Shown here: in pieces, positions 22,895 to 32,825 of the stretch | Layout of the letters: each line of letters opens with the position of its first letter | Numbering within the stretch: position 1 is the first letter of the stretch | Assembly: GCF_000283155.1 (NCBI RefSeq) | Contig: NW_004454175.1 | Location: 3,571,556 to 3,635,555, forward strand | Direction: 5' to 3' | Source of the DNA: Ceratotherium simum simum | Lineage: Eukaryota; Chordata; Mammalia; Perissodactyla; Rhinocerotidae | DNA length: 64,000 bases | Program-made: the position numbers and the translations under genes | Notes under the pieces: generated by a model | What the model was told of the DNA's origin: nothing | Databases searched by the model: none | The model's input: only the letters and a program-made list of their open reading frames with translations

Positions 22895-23140
22895 CTGAAT
22901 ATCCCAGTTAGAGAAGTTTGGGAAATACTGGCTTAAACAGAGTTTAAAGGATTTTTTTACTACAGAACATTTCAGAGCATTTAATATGAGTATATGAATT
23001 GAGAATAGAGTTAGGAAGTGGTATATAGTACATAGCGTTTCCAAAAAATTTTGGGCCCAGAACCCTTTTTTCACAAACATGTCATGAAACTATTTATTCC
23101 ACAAAATACACTTCTAGAATTCCTATTTTAGAAAATATAG
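22895..23140 (+). mobile_element. Probable hAT-type MITE relic
   Basis: 'gtttgggaaatactggctt' and 'gcgtttccaaaaaattttg' with 'cccagaacccttttttcac' resemble the termini and body of a MER3-like hAT MITE. There are no clear terminal repeats or TSD. Confidence 0.4.
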
Positions 23141-23724
23141 GTAGACGTGAAAGGTGCATAAGATTAGGCTGAATAGATATGACCTAAGGATATATCCTGC
23201 AAACTTCCCATTAAAAACTTATATACCAATTTTACTGAGATGGAGAGAGGAAGGAGATTGGAATTATTCAATAAAAGAACTTGCCTTTTTCCCTAAAATA
23301 GTCAAATGCCAAAAATAAAAGTTCAGCAATGTAGGATATTTAATTATTTGATTACTTTTTTAAATAAGATTTTATTATAACAATCATAACACTGGCAAAT
23401 TATATATGTAAATATATGTACTGTATGCATGCACCTTGCAACTTTTGTTTATAGAATTTTATCACATTACTCTGATGAAAAGATAAAAAGCTTTAGCATC
23501 AAAGCTAAAACCAAGTGGTCCTGACTTGCCCCCAAAAAGTTGGCATCTGTCGCAAATACGCTAACCCAGGTCATTCGTAAAAAATTTTGAAGTGAGGTGT
23601 TGGCTAAAGTAGGCTAGGGCCATATTACCTCCCAACAGAGAATGATTAATGGGAATAATAATAGGTTTTGTCTCATTGTAAAAAAGTAATCCCTTTAAAA
23701 TTGTCACTGTTGGAAGTAAGTTGT
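23141..23724. other. Unassigned non-coding stretch
   Basis: AT-rich, with no recognisable element. Confidence 0.4.
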
Positions 23725-24000
23725 TCCACTTTATTTTTTTAAATAAACTTTTATTTTATGCAGATTTTAAAAGTAATATATGCTCACTATAGGAAGCCTG
23801 GAAATCACTGGCTATTATTAATAGACACAGACTAACACAGATTCCTAAGCTTGCCGCCTACTACGGGCATTTTGGTGTATGTCCCTCTTGATACCTATTG
23901 TTTCACAGAGTTTAGATCATATTGTGTATATTTTGCAACCTACTTGTTTCCTTCACTTACGAATGATCTGAGGCATTTTCCCATGTCTTAAAAACTCTGA
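23725..24000 (-). mobile_element. Old LINE-like relic
   Basis: 'ttaaaagtaatatatgctc', 'cattttggtgtatgtccc', 'tatattttgcaacctactt' and 'ggcattttcccatgtctt' follow an order I recall from ancient LINE-derived repeats. The family is uncertain. Confidence 0.4.
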
Positions 24001-24004
24001 AATG

Positions 24005-25229
24005 TCTTAAAATCATTTGAAATGGCTGTCTACGATTTCCAAGCCATGAACACGCCCATTACTGAGAGGCTTCAGCAACATGGCGCTCTGTTTTCTGCTT
24101 CTCCTGAGACCTCGCCCTGGTGAGACCTCCCTGGCCACATAGCGAGGACCCTGCTTTCTGTGGACAGGCTTTGGGAGCCAGACTATTGCATATTCACTAC
24201 ACAGAAACAAGCATTTTCTCCTACACAGTCAATTTCAAGGGCCAAAGCTGCCTTTTTCTCTCAAATTCAAAGGTAAATGATACCCTTAGGCCTAAAACAC
24301 TATTTGCTTTTGCCAAACTCACCGAACGCAGGAATCATCCATCCAGAGGCACAAGACAGAAATGGCCAAAGCTCCCCTCTGAGTGCTGTGATATTACAAA
24401 CCCTTGATGCTGCGGGAAGCACGGCCCAAGAAATCAGTGAATCACAGGGTAGAGTTTTACTACCAGTAAGTGTACTTGCCTCTGGCCATTTAAAGTCCCT
24501 CTTTGTAAATAAATACGTCCAATGGTGAAAAGAAAACAGGTCTTCTTATATTTTTTTCATGTGATTATGGGTCCCATGAGAGGTAATACAAAAATTCTAT
24601 TATCAGTATAGGCAGCGGTGGGGGAGCTTCCACCAACCATTCAAAATGCCATCCATTCACTAGGATGGGGCCATCTGTTGGAGAGACAGGGCAGTTCAAG
24701 TTGAGTAGGTACTTCTCCTTCCTGGTGGGCTGTGGCTGCAGACCTCCAAACACCTTTTCCTGGGGTCACGAAGAGCCATCAGTAGGAAATAACTTTGAGT
24801 CACTGCTCGTTTGGGCTGGATATGAACCAGCCCCCTAGAAAGGCCGATCTCAACAGAACAGCACTAAACTCCAGGCTCTGCCAGCCTCCCACAGCCCAGG
24901 CTGCTGACACTTTTATTTGCTGGCATTTACAATGTTGCAGCAGCTCAGGCCTGCTAATGTGGCTGCTTCCAACACCCACTTAGGCAAGGACTTCTTTGAG
25001 TGCAAAGCAAAAAGATGCTTCTCTGGGGTAAGAGGCCTCCGTCAGACCTGTTCATGCAAAAGGGAACTGCACTGTCTCAAAAGCAAAAGTTGAGGGTTGG
25101 CTAGTCCCTTAGTGTTTTCTGCTTCACAAACAATGTGACTATTTGTCACATACACACATAGACACCTGTTAAGGTACTTATCGTTATTGTTTCCTTCTAC
25201 TTGTAATGAAGCAAAGAAATTTGCCATTT
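24005..25229. other. Unassigned non-coding stretch
   Basis: Slightly GC-richer than its surroundings. Overlapping short ORFs on both strands (24013-24528, 24795-24983) lack motifs. No repeat is recognised. Confidence 0.4.
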
Positions 25230-25242
25230 AAAACTACAGCTG

Positions 25243-25544
25243 GGGTCGGCCCCGTGGCTTAGGGGTTTAGTGCGCGCGCTCCGCTACTGGCGGCACGGGT
25301 TAGGATCCCCGGCGCGCACTGGCGCACCACTTGTCCAGCCATGCTGAGGCCGCGTCCCACATGCAGCAACTAGGAGAATGTACAACTATGACATACAACT
25401 ATCTACTGGGGCCTTGAGGAGAAAAAGGGAAAAAAACGGAGGAGGATTGGCAGTAGACGTTAGCTCAGGGCCGGTCTCCTTCAGCAAAAAGAGGAGGATT
25501 GGCACGGATGTTAGCTCAGGGCTGATCTTCCTCGGAAAAAAAAA
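25243..25544 (+). mobile_element. ERE SINE, long form
   Basis: It opens 'ggggtcggccccgtggct' and has the 'acaactatgacatacaac' module plus two copies of the 'gttagctcagggc' tail module, then poly(A). 13-bp TSDs AAAACTACAGCTG lie at 25230-25242 and 25545-25557. The high CpG content of its head fits a younger copy. Confidence 0.95.
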
Positions 25545-25557
25545 AAAACTACAGCTG

Positions 25558-26054
25558 CCTCCTAAGGAAAATGGCCCTGTTAAAGGGAAGATGAGCATTT
25601 GCTATAGCTGAGACGGCCTAGTCAACAGCCTGAGCTTTATATATGGAAAGACAGGTGTGGAGTCCAGTCTGAAGTCAGCCTGGAGCAGTAGGGTTTAGAG
25701 GTGCTGCAAAAGAGACAGAGGGAAGAATTGGGTGTTTCCAGTCGCCATTGTGGAGAAAGGTTCAGGGGTGCAGATTAGGGAAAAGCAAAGGCAGAGGAGA
25801 GGAAGAGAGGGGCTGGCGAGAGAGCCACAGGCCAGTGCCCTCTGCTGGGGAGTGCTCTAGGGAGAAATCCTGATGTTGGGACAGTCAAGAGGACTTTCCC
25901 CAACAGGGATGTCTTCATTTGCTGTAATAAACCCTTGGGACCTGCAAACCTTCAGTACAAATTCTGCTAAATGCAGAATAGCCTTAAAAACATAAATACA
26001 GAATATAGAATAGCCTAGAATACATAAACAGCCTTGTTTATGTAGTTGACTGAG
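25558..26054. other. Unassigned non-coding stretch with CTCF-like site
   Basis: Purine-rich and repeat-poor. It carries the CTCF-like motif at 25834-25848. Confidence 0.4.
25834..25848 (-). promoter_or_regulatory. CTCF-like binding motif
   Basis: AGTGCCCTCTGCTGG on the plus strand is CCAGCAGAGGGCACT on the minus strand. This fits the 15-bp core of the vertebrate CTCF motif (CCASYAGRKGGCRS) at every core position. It lies outside any recognised transposon. Occupancy cannot be judged from sequence. Confidence 0.5.
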
Positions 26055-26290
26055 AGCTAAAATTTACTAAGAACTACTGTCTTAAACTCTTTGTACTTCA
26101 CATGTACAAATGAATTGAATCCGTACAAGGTACCATGAGATAGGTGCTATTATTATCATAATCATCCCCACTTTACAAATGAGGAAACTGAGGCAGAGAG
26201 AAGTTAACAAGCTAGTAAATTGCAGGAATGGGACTTGAACTTAGGTGGTGGAGTGCCAGGGCCACGTGCTTAACCACTGTACTGTACTGC
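26055..26290 (-). mobile_element. MIR SINE, antisense
   Basis: 'gagataggtgctattatta', 'ccactttacaaatgaggaa', 'ctgaggcagagagaagtta', 'tgcttaaccactgtactgt': a full, well-preserved antisense MIR. Confidence 0.95.
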
Positions 26291-26459
26291 ACTATACCAA
26301 GTTAAAGGATGATAAGAATTCACTGCAAGAGGGAAATTGGGGCCGGAAGTGATAAGCCCCTAGAAACAGTCAAAATACCTTAGACAAGGGCATTGGGTCA
26401 GTCTTCCTCCAGATCTTACTGTGTAGGATGATTCTAGCTGATGTCTCAGTTACGTATCC

Positions 26460-26970
26460 TTTCTCTCATGATTCATCCATTCAACGTACATTTAATGAAC
26501 CTCCTACAAGGTGCAAAGCACTGCCTTTGGCAGGAAGAAAACTATGAACAAAGCAGGCCTGGCTTTTGCCTCCATAGAGCTTACAGCCTAAAGGAGAACG
26601 AGACAGATGGGCAGTCCATGCCAATATAACATAAACTTGCTATAATAAGGGAAGTATAACGTGCTTTAGAATACACAAGAAGGGCTCTTAACCCAGACTT
26701 GGAACGCCTAAACTAATCCTAAAAACTCAATCAGAGTTAGCCAGGAAGAAAGAGGACCAAGAGAAATCCAGGCAAAAGATTAGGCAGGTACAAAAACCCA
26801 CAAGCAGGGTAGGCCATGGTTTGGAAGAGCTGGAACCATTTGGGAGAAAAATGAAAAGAAATATATTTGGATATGTAAACTGCATCCGGACCATATCAGC
26901 CACAAAAAGAAGTTACACTTTATCACAAGGCCAGTGAAAACCGTTATTATGTTTTAGGCAAAAGAAGGGT
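26460..26970 (-). mobile_element. L2 LINE, antisense
   Basis: The 3' end ('tgattcatccattcaacgt', 'ggtgcaaagcactgcctt', 'ccatagagcttacagcct') is followed by more 5' L2 sequence ('gtaggccatggtttggaag', 'atcacaaggccagtgaaa'). The middle is poorly preserved. Confidence 0.65.
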
Positions 26971-26974
26971 ATGA

Positions 26975-27200
26975 TTCATTTAGTCAACAAAGACTTATTG
27001 AGCACCCACTATGTGCCAGGCACTGCTCTGGACGCTGGAGATCAATCGGTGAACAAATCAAAGATCTCAGCCTTATGTGGGGGGTGGAGAGGTCAGACAA
27101 TTAATATCAAACATAAAAAGTAAATTATGTAGAATGTTAGAAGGTGATAGAACGATAAAAAAGAAAAAGCCTTGCAGGATGAGATGGATTGGGAGTGGGG
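26975..27200 (-). mobile_element. L2 LINE 3' end, antisense (second copy)
   Basis: 'catttagtcaacaaagact', 'actatgtgccaggcactgc', 'cagacaattaatatcaaac' and 'tagaatgttagaaggtga'. It is a fresh L2 end abutting the previous one, so these are two separate copies. Confidence 0.8.
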
Positions 27201-28488
27201 GTGGGTGAAGGGAGCATGGCCTGAGGCAATTGTAAATAGAGTTGTGGGGGCTGGGGGGGAGGCTGCATGCAGGTGGCCAGCAGAGACTCTGAGGATCTTA
27301 GTGCTGGTCACTCTGCAACTCACAATCCACTTACGCAAACAGATGATTAGATATTCAAAGCAAAACTTAGGACTTTTTCACGTCTGCTCTATACCCACAG
27401 TCCTGCTTGGAGTCATAGTCCCATTTTAATTCAGAAACATAAAATCAATTTAGACTTTAAACTCTAGAGTCTAGAAAATAACTAAAAGCCAGAAATAAAC
27501 AAATTTAGCCCAAACCTCAAGTATTTTCATAAGCTACTAATATCATATGTGCCCCCCGGATGTCTTTAATTACTTGAAACATTTTCTACCCCCTTAGCTT
27601 CACGTCCATCTCTTTTGAAACACAACGGGTTAAAAATATCTGATCTACATCTATTTTTCCTATGGCCACCCCAAAGACTTGCTTCCCACAGGATGACAAA
27701 AGCAACCATATTTGGTCAATTTGGTTTCTTTCCTCCCTTTTTTTCTTTGCTGAGTTTATAATTGTCAGGAACAGCTGTGTGCATTGCCAAGACCTTCCCC
27801 AAAACTAACAGGGCTCTAACACACAAAACATCTATTCTGCTTCTAAATTTGTTTTTAATTATATTACAAGATGGAAAAAGAAATGCCTTAGCTGTTAACA
27901 CTGGCTCGGTGGGGCCAACAGTAGACATAGAGCAGACACAAGGAAATACTTCAAAAATTTTTTTTTTAGTTTGCCATGATTTAATAGCAGATATTCCTGG
28001 CTTTGAGTGAACTTTGCAATATCCCTGTGCGACAGGATAAATGATCATCTACCACTATTAATTTTAGGTCATAATGTCTGAAATGCCGCTTCAAAAATAA
28101 ATGCAGTATTTTCACTTTATTTGGTCAGGTAAATACTAAACTATTTTGTCATAATAACTTTACAACACTGTGTTTCACCTTGTCTTGCCTTGACTGCTGA
28201 AGGTAATAGGGACCGTTTTATTATGTCCATAAATTGAGTCAATTGACTTATCCTTATATCCTGTTTCCTGAACTTAACGAGAGATTCTGCATCATTAGGA
28301 AAACACACCATCCTGCAGCAGGATCAAAAGCAAAGGAAGGCTGATAATAAGTCATTTTGATTTCAGGGAATGTTCACCAGGCAAACTTTCAATATTCTGG
28401 CAGAAGTAAAACAAATAACTGACTTTGCAATGCATGGTCAATGCTTTGCTCAGAGCTGTGTTTACACTGGAGACATCCCAGAAGGGTC
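27201..28488. other. Unassigned non-coding stretch
   Basis: Open frames at 27093-27429 and 27716-28048 overlap on both strands and show no motif. No repeat is recognised. Confidence 0.4.
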
Positions 28489-28532
28489 CACACAAACACA
28501 CACACACGCGCGCACACACGCACACACACACA
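28489..28532. repeat. (CA)n / (CG) microsatellite
   Basis: Alternating purine-pyrimidine, including 'acacgcgcgcacacacgc', a sequence type able to form Z-DNA. Confidence 0.9.
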
Positions 28533-28795
28533 AATCACTCTCTCTGAATATGAGGCATGTGTAATGAATCTGTAGATTTAGGTGGTTCAATGTACCCATA
28601 AGAACAAAATCAAAATATTAAATATTTTTGTAAGGTAATGTTTTTAAAGATTTTTACAGTCATAGTTTTCAAAATTCAGACTAATAACCACAATCATATT
28701 CTTATTAGGTCTCATTGCAAAACATGAATGCTCATGGTAAAGCCAAGGTATTTCTTGCGAACTTCGAAAACTGTGGGGTTGTGTTGGTGTTTTCT

Positions 28796-28993
28796 TTTTT
28801 TTTTTTTTTTTTGCTGAGGAAGATTTGCCCTGAGCTAACATCCATGCCAATCTTCATCTATTTTTTAGTATGTGGGCCACCAGCACAGCATGGCCGCTAA
28901 CAGAGCAGTATAGGTCCACATCCAAGAACCGAACCCCGGGCCACCAAAGCAGAGCACACCGAACTTAACCACTAGGCCGCCAGGGCTGGCCCC
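28796..28993 (-). mobile_element. ERE SINE, antisense
   Basis: Antisense order: poly(T), 'gctgaggaagatttgccct', 'gagctaacatccatgccaa', 'gaaccgaaccccgggccac', 'cgccagggctggcccc'. It carries one tail module. The flanking duplication ('tgttg..tgttttc' / 'tgttgttgctttc') is imperfect, which suggests an older insertion. Confidence 0.9.
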
Positions 28994-29009
28994 TGTTGTT
29001 GCTTTCTTA

Positions 29010-29066
29010 AGTCTCCAGACCCCAGTACAGTGCCTGGTACATAGCTCAATAAATGGTTGTGTTGTG
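29010..29066 (+). mobile_element. L2 LINE 3' terminal fragment
   Basis: 'accccagtacagtgcctgg', 'tacatagctcaataaatgg' is the terminal L2 segment. Confidence 0.75.
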
Positions 29067-29199
29067 ACACTGTATTAACCATGACGATGGCAAAGGTGAT
29101 AGCGTCCTCCATACTGCATTCATAGGAGGATCAGGACCGAACCCACAAATACTGATGGTAGTGATGACAAGCAATAATGATTCTAAATAATAGCTCTCG

Positions 29200-29281
29200 T
29201 AGAGTGAACATCTGTGCTGTGCTGAGCACTCACCATAGATGACTTCATTTAATCCTCACAACATTCCTATGAGTAAGGTAC
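29200..29281 (-). mobile_element. MIR SINE, antisense, first part (interrupted)
   Basis: 'gctgtgctgagcactcacc', 'atttaatcctcacaacatt', 'cctatgagtaaggtac'. It breaks at GTAC and resumes at 30188. Confidence 0.85.
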
Positions 29282-29301
29282 CGTGATAGATCAAGATTTG
29301 G

Positions 29302-29370
29302 TCGGGTCGGCCCCATGGCTCAGCGGTTAAGTGCGCGTGCTCCACTGCTGGCGGCCTGGGTTCGGATCCC
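29302..29370 (+). mobile_element. ERE SINE, cut off by assembly gap
   Basis: 'gggtcggccccatggctca' and 'ctgggttcggatccc' are the ERE head. It stops at the first N, about 70 bp into the element, and sits about 20 bp inside the ERV1 LTR. The GC-rich SINE head may have caused the gap. Confidence 0.9.
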
Positions 29371-29965
29371 NNNNNNNNNNNNNNNNNNNNNNNNNNNNNN
29401 NNNNNNNNNNNNNNNNNNNNNNNNNNNNNNNNNNNNNNNNNNNNNNNNNNNNNNNNNNNNNNNNNNNNNNNNNNNNNNNNNNNNNNNNNNNNNNNNNNNN
29501 NNNNNNNNNNNNNNNNNNNNNNNNNNNNNNNNNNNNNNNNNNNNNNNNNNNNNNNNNNNNNNNNNNNNNNNNNNNNNNNNNNNNNNNNNNNNNNNNNNNN
29601 NNNNNNNNNNNNNNNNNNNNNNNNNNNNNNNNNNNNNNNNNNNNNNNNNNNNNNNNNNNNNNNNNNNNNNNNNNNNNNNNNNNNNNNNNNNNNNNNNNNN
29701 NNNNNNNNNNNNNNNNNNNNNNNNNNNNNNNNNNNNNNNNNNNNNNNNNNNNNNNNNNNNNNNNNNNNNNNNNNNNNNNNNNNNNNNNNNNNNNNNNNNN
29801 NNNNNNNNNNNNNNNNNNNNNNNNNNNNNNNNNNNNNNNNNNNNNNNNNNNNNNNNNNNNNNNNNNNNNNNNNNNNNNNNNNNNNNNNNNNNNNNNNNNN
29901 NNNNNNNNNNNNNNNNNNNNNNNNNNNNNNNNNNNNNNNNNNNNNNNNNNNNNNNNNNNNNNNNN
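29371..29965. other. Assembly gap (595 N)
   Basis: A run of N. The apparent open frames crossing it consist of unknown residues and have no meaning. The true length is unknown. It must contain at least the rest of the ERE and the LTR 5' part. Confidence 1.
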
Positions 29966-30187
29966 TCCCCCACCCCCAGCATCCTCCTGTGTCTTTAGCT
30001 GAAGATGGTATTTAAGACGAGAATCTCTGCTATTGTGTTGAGAAACTCAGCGCCCCTGGTTTCTCCCATGTATACATGTTATTAAACTTGGTATTATTTT
30101 CTCCTGCTAACCTGTCTTGTTAATTATTTGGCCAGCCGTAAGAACCTTAAGAGAAAGGGCAGGGGGGATTCTCCCTCTTCCCCCACA

Positions 30188-30315
30188 GTACTATTATTAT
30201 TACCATCTTACGGATGAGTAAACCATAACTTAGAAAAGTTACATCATGTGCTCAAGTTCACACAGCTGCTAAGCGGCATCTGCTTCCAAAGCCTGAGCTT
30301 TTGGAATTCATGGTG
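30188..30315 (-). mobile_element. MIR SINE, antisense, second part
   Basis: 'gtactattattattaccat', 'ggatgagtaaaccataact', 'caagttcacacagctgcta', 'ttccaaagcctgagc' continue the MIR broken at 29281. Confidence 0.85.
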
Positions 30316-30974
30316 CAAATCTTGTAGGCCATCATCCAGAGAAGGTTCCCCTGCCAGAAGACACAGCCTGGTAAGAAATGAGCAAAGAGCCTACACGTGC
30401 AGAAGAGCCAAAGACAATGGGCAAGGTTGGGCTGAGCAAGCTGGTCTCTTGTCTGTTAATTTGCTAGTTAGAAATCATACTGCCAGTAGCCATATTTTGG
30501 ATCTGCTACTGCCCTGGGCTCTCTCCCACTTGCTGGGACCACATGAGAACTCCTCTACAAGAGCCATTGGAACTTCATCCTCATTACTTTATAGAATTCC
30601 CAGATTCTCCCTAGACCAAAGAATTTGAAGATCTCCAGCTTCGTAACAACAAACACAACCAGCGTAACTACTCTCTAAAGTATTGCCAAAAATGCTTAAG
30701 TGCTGAGGACCCAATTTAAGGCCATTCAGACTGGGTGACCCTCAGGCAGTCCCACTAGACAAGCCCAGGAGCAACAATATGAAAGGCTAAAAGCACTTCA
30801 GCCTATAGTTACACAAGCCAAGTACGTTAGAGAACTGAGTGATTACTAGTGACTTTCATTCATCCTATAGACCATCAAGGAACATAATTATTCCCATTCT
30901 CCACTATATGGATGTAAAAGTAAGATTCATCTAGCATTTGTTGGAGTCATCTAAAACAAATAAAGAATTGTAAG
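30316..30974. other. Unassigned non-coding stretch
   Basis: No repeat is recognised. The 126-aa frame 30248-30628 starts inside the MIR and has no motif. Confidence 0.4.
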
Positions 30975-31150
30975 CCTGATGATTTCACTTATATGTGGAA
31001 GATAAACCAACACACGGACAGATAGAACTGTTTGGTGGTTATCAGGGGCTAGGGGGGTGGGGGTTGGGCACAAGGGGTGGAGGGATGCACTTATATGGTG
31101 ACTGATAAACAATAATGTACAACAGAAATTTCACAATAGAAAAAAAAAGA
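30975..31150 (+). mobile_element. L1 LINE 3' end
   Basis: 'gatttcacttatatgtgga', 'gtttggtggttatcagggg', a G-rich tract, 'atgtacaacagaaatttca', then poly(A). This is the L1 3' UTR and tail, 5'-truncated to about 175 bp. Confidence 0.9.
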
Positions 31151-31224
31151 ACTGTAAGCCTGGATAAGTCTGTAAGGAGTCCAAATACAAATTATTAGCT
31201 ACTGTCCAAGGATGACAGTAGCAT

Positions 31225-31396
31225 GAGCTGACCCCTGCCAACTCTCCAACTTCATCTTGTTCCACTCCTCCTCACACACTGCTCTCCAGCCACATGGCAC
31301 TATTTTCTATTTCCATTTCAGGGCTGTACATGTTCTTCTGTCTGGAGTGGCCTTCCCCACTCGTAGTCCTTACCTGCATAACTCTTATCTTTACAG
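31225..31396 (+). mobile_element. L2 LINE, first part (interrupted)
   Basis: 'actctccaacttcatcttg', 'ctgctctccagccacatgg', 'gtctggagtggccttcccc' match L2. It breaks at TTACAG (31391-31396). Confidence 0.8.
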
Positions 31397-31978
31397 GTGC
31401 AAATAACAGAAACTCGAACTCGACTGGCTCACATAATGAGGAACACATCAAAAAAGCCAAAGCTAGGGGTACTGCAACGTTGACTTACACCGTTAAGGAA
31501 GCCAACAAGAACCCAGATTCTTCCATCTTCTTGCTCTGCCTTTGGTGAGTGGGATTTGTCTTCAAGTGAGCTCCACTCAAGGTCACCAGACATGATAATA
31601 TCCAGAGGAAGATAGGGTCACCTTTTCCTTGTAAAGAGTGAGAAAACCATCCCCAAAAGTCCTCTAGCAGACTTCTCTTTTGTCTCAGTAGCCAAAATTG
31701 TAACACATGCCCTAACCAATCACATGCTCTAACATAACACATGCTTAACCCAATCCATGGCAAAACACTGAGACCACCATTACTGACTCAGACCAGTCAA
31801 GACAAGTATCCCAGGGCCATCTCCCTGGGATGTATGAAGCACATGGCTAGATAGAAAGAGTTGGATGCATGAAAATAAAAAGGGAGCAGAACAGTCCTCT
31901 AAGGAAGAAAGAGGGAAGGGAAATTGGGTGTTTGGTGAACAATCTATCGGGTCTGTTACAAACAACCCATAGGGTTTG
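31397..31978 (-). mobile_element. LTR-like insertion within L2
   Basis: The block between the L2 halves begins 'gtgcaaataacagaaactc' and holds 'cccagattcttccatcttc' and 'accaatcacatgctctaac', words typical of antisense old LTR-type repeats. TTACAG is found at both edges (31391-31396, 31979-31984), a possible 6-bp TSD. The family is uncertain. Confidence 0.5.
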
Positions 31979-32205
31979 TTACAGATGTCACTTTCTCAGG
32001 AAAGCCGTTCCTGAAATCCACCCCACACCCAGACTCAGATCTCCCCATTACACGCTATCAAGAACACTCTATTTTTTTATCATGAAGTTTATCACAATTG
32101 CAATGAAATAATTATATGCATTAAAATTTACTTAATGGCTTTCTGTCCTACTACACTCTCTTGTTTCTTGCTCTAACCACAGCACCTAGCATGATATCTA
32201 GCAGA
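31979..32205 (+). mobile_element. L2 LINE, second part
   Basis: 'cagatgtcactttctcagg', 'aaagccgttcctgaaatcc', 'cacagcacctagcatgata' resume L2 in collinear order. Confidence 0.8.
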
Positions 32206-32654
32206 GATGCTGGTCTTCCTCCACCACTGGAGCTGTCCTGCTATCAAGACTCCACCTCATCCCTTTCCTTCAAGACATACAATTTTCACTATGTCTGCTC
32301 CGTGGACTCTAAGATGTTGACAGCACTCATTGGGCTTAGGAGTCCGTCTGCCTCCATGCCTCACTGCCAGCAGCACTGTTGGCAGTGACATGCCCTCCTT
32401 CATCTCCCTTATCCATAAAGACAGCCTATGGCAGTCCGTGCCAAGAGAGCAGATGGCCAGGCTGTGTCCAGTTTAATCTCCTAAGGAGCTGTATTCCCTT
32501 TTTCAGCTCACAGCGTCCAAGAACAAGTGGCCTATGAGACAGGAATATGGCACTGGCTAGTCAAAATGTCCCCAAACCAGTTTCTCTGGTGGCAACAGGG
32601 TAAAATGCATAAACTGTGTTTTATTCTTTCCCTTTGAGAGGACAACTGAGATAG
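32206..32654. other. Unassigned non-coding stretch
   Basis: I recognise nothing here. Confidence 0.4.
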
Positions 32655-32825
32655 AAGCACTGAATTCTGTGGAGTCAGACAGACTTTGGAAAATTATTTA
32701 ATCTCTCTATTTCTCATTTTGCTCATCTTTAAAATAGAGAAAACAATCATTCCCGGCTGATGTTGCTGTGAGGGACCACGGGGTAATGATTGTGAAATGT
32801 AACAGATGATAGGTTTCATTAGTCT
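32655..32825 (+). mobile_element. MIR SINE
   Basis: 'gaattctgtggagtcagac', 'gaaaattatttaatctctc', 'ctcattttgctcatcttta', 'gtgatgttgctgtgag'-like order. The central core is shortened. Confidence 0.7.

Larger units (their letters stand above)
29282..30187 (+). mobile_element. ERV1 LTR (sense), interrupted by ERE and gap
   Basis: The 3' portion (29966-30187) resembles the R/U5 of the solo LTR at 17674: 'ctcagcgcccctggtttc', ATTAAA in 'gttattaaacttggtatta', 'tctcctgctaacctgtctt', 'gtaagaacctta', ending CACA. GTAC flanks it at 29278-29281 and 30188-30191, the expected 4-bp TSD. The inferred 5' end is CG instead of TG. Whether the gap hides a longer provirus is unknown. No retroviral gene sequence is visible. 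Confidence 0.7.

Noticed and set aside
29315..30002. Open frames of 220-227 codons
   Set aside because: Nearly all residues are unknown because the frames run through the 595-N gap. There is no coding evidence.
30975..31150. Active L1 element
   Set aside because: Only the 3' UTR and tail remain. No ORF1 or ORF2 sequence is present.
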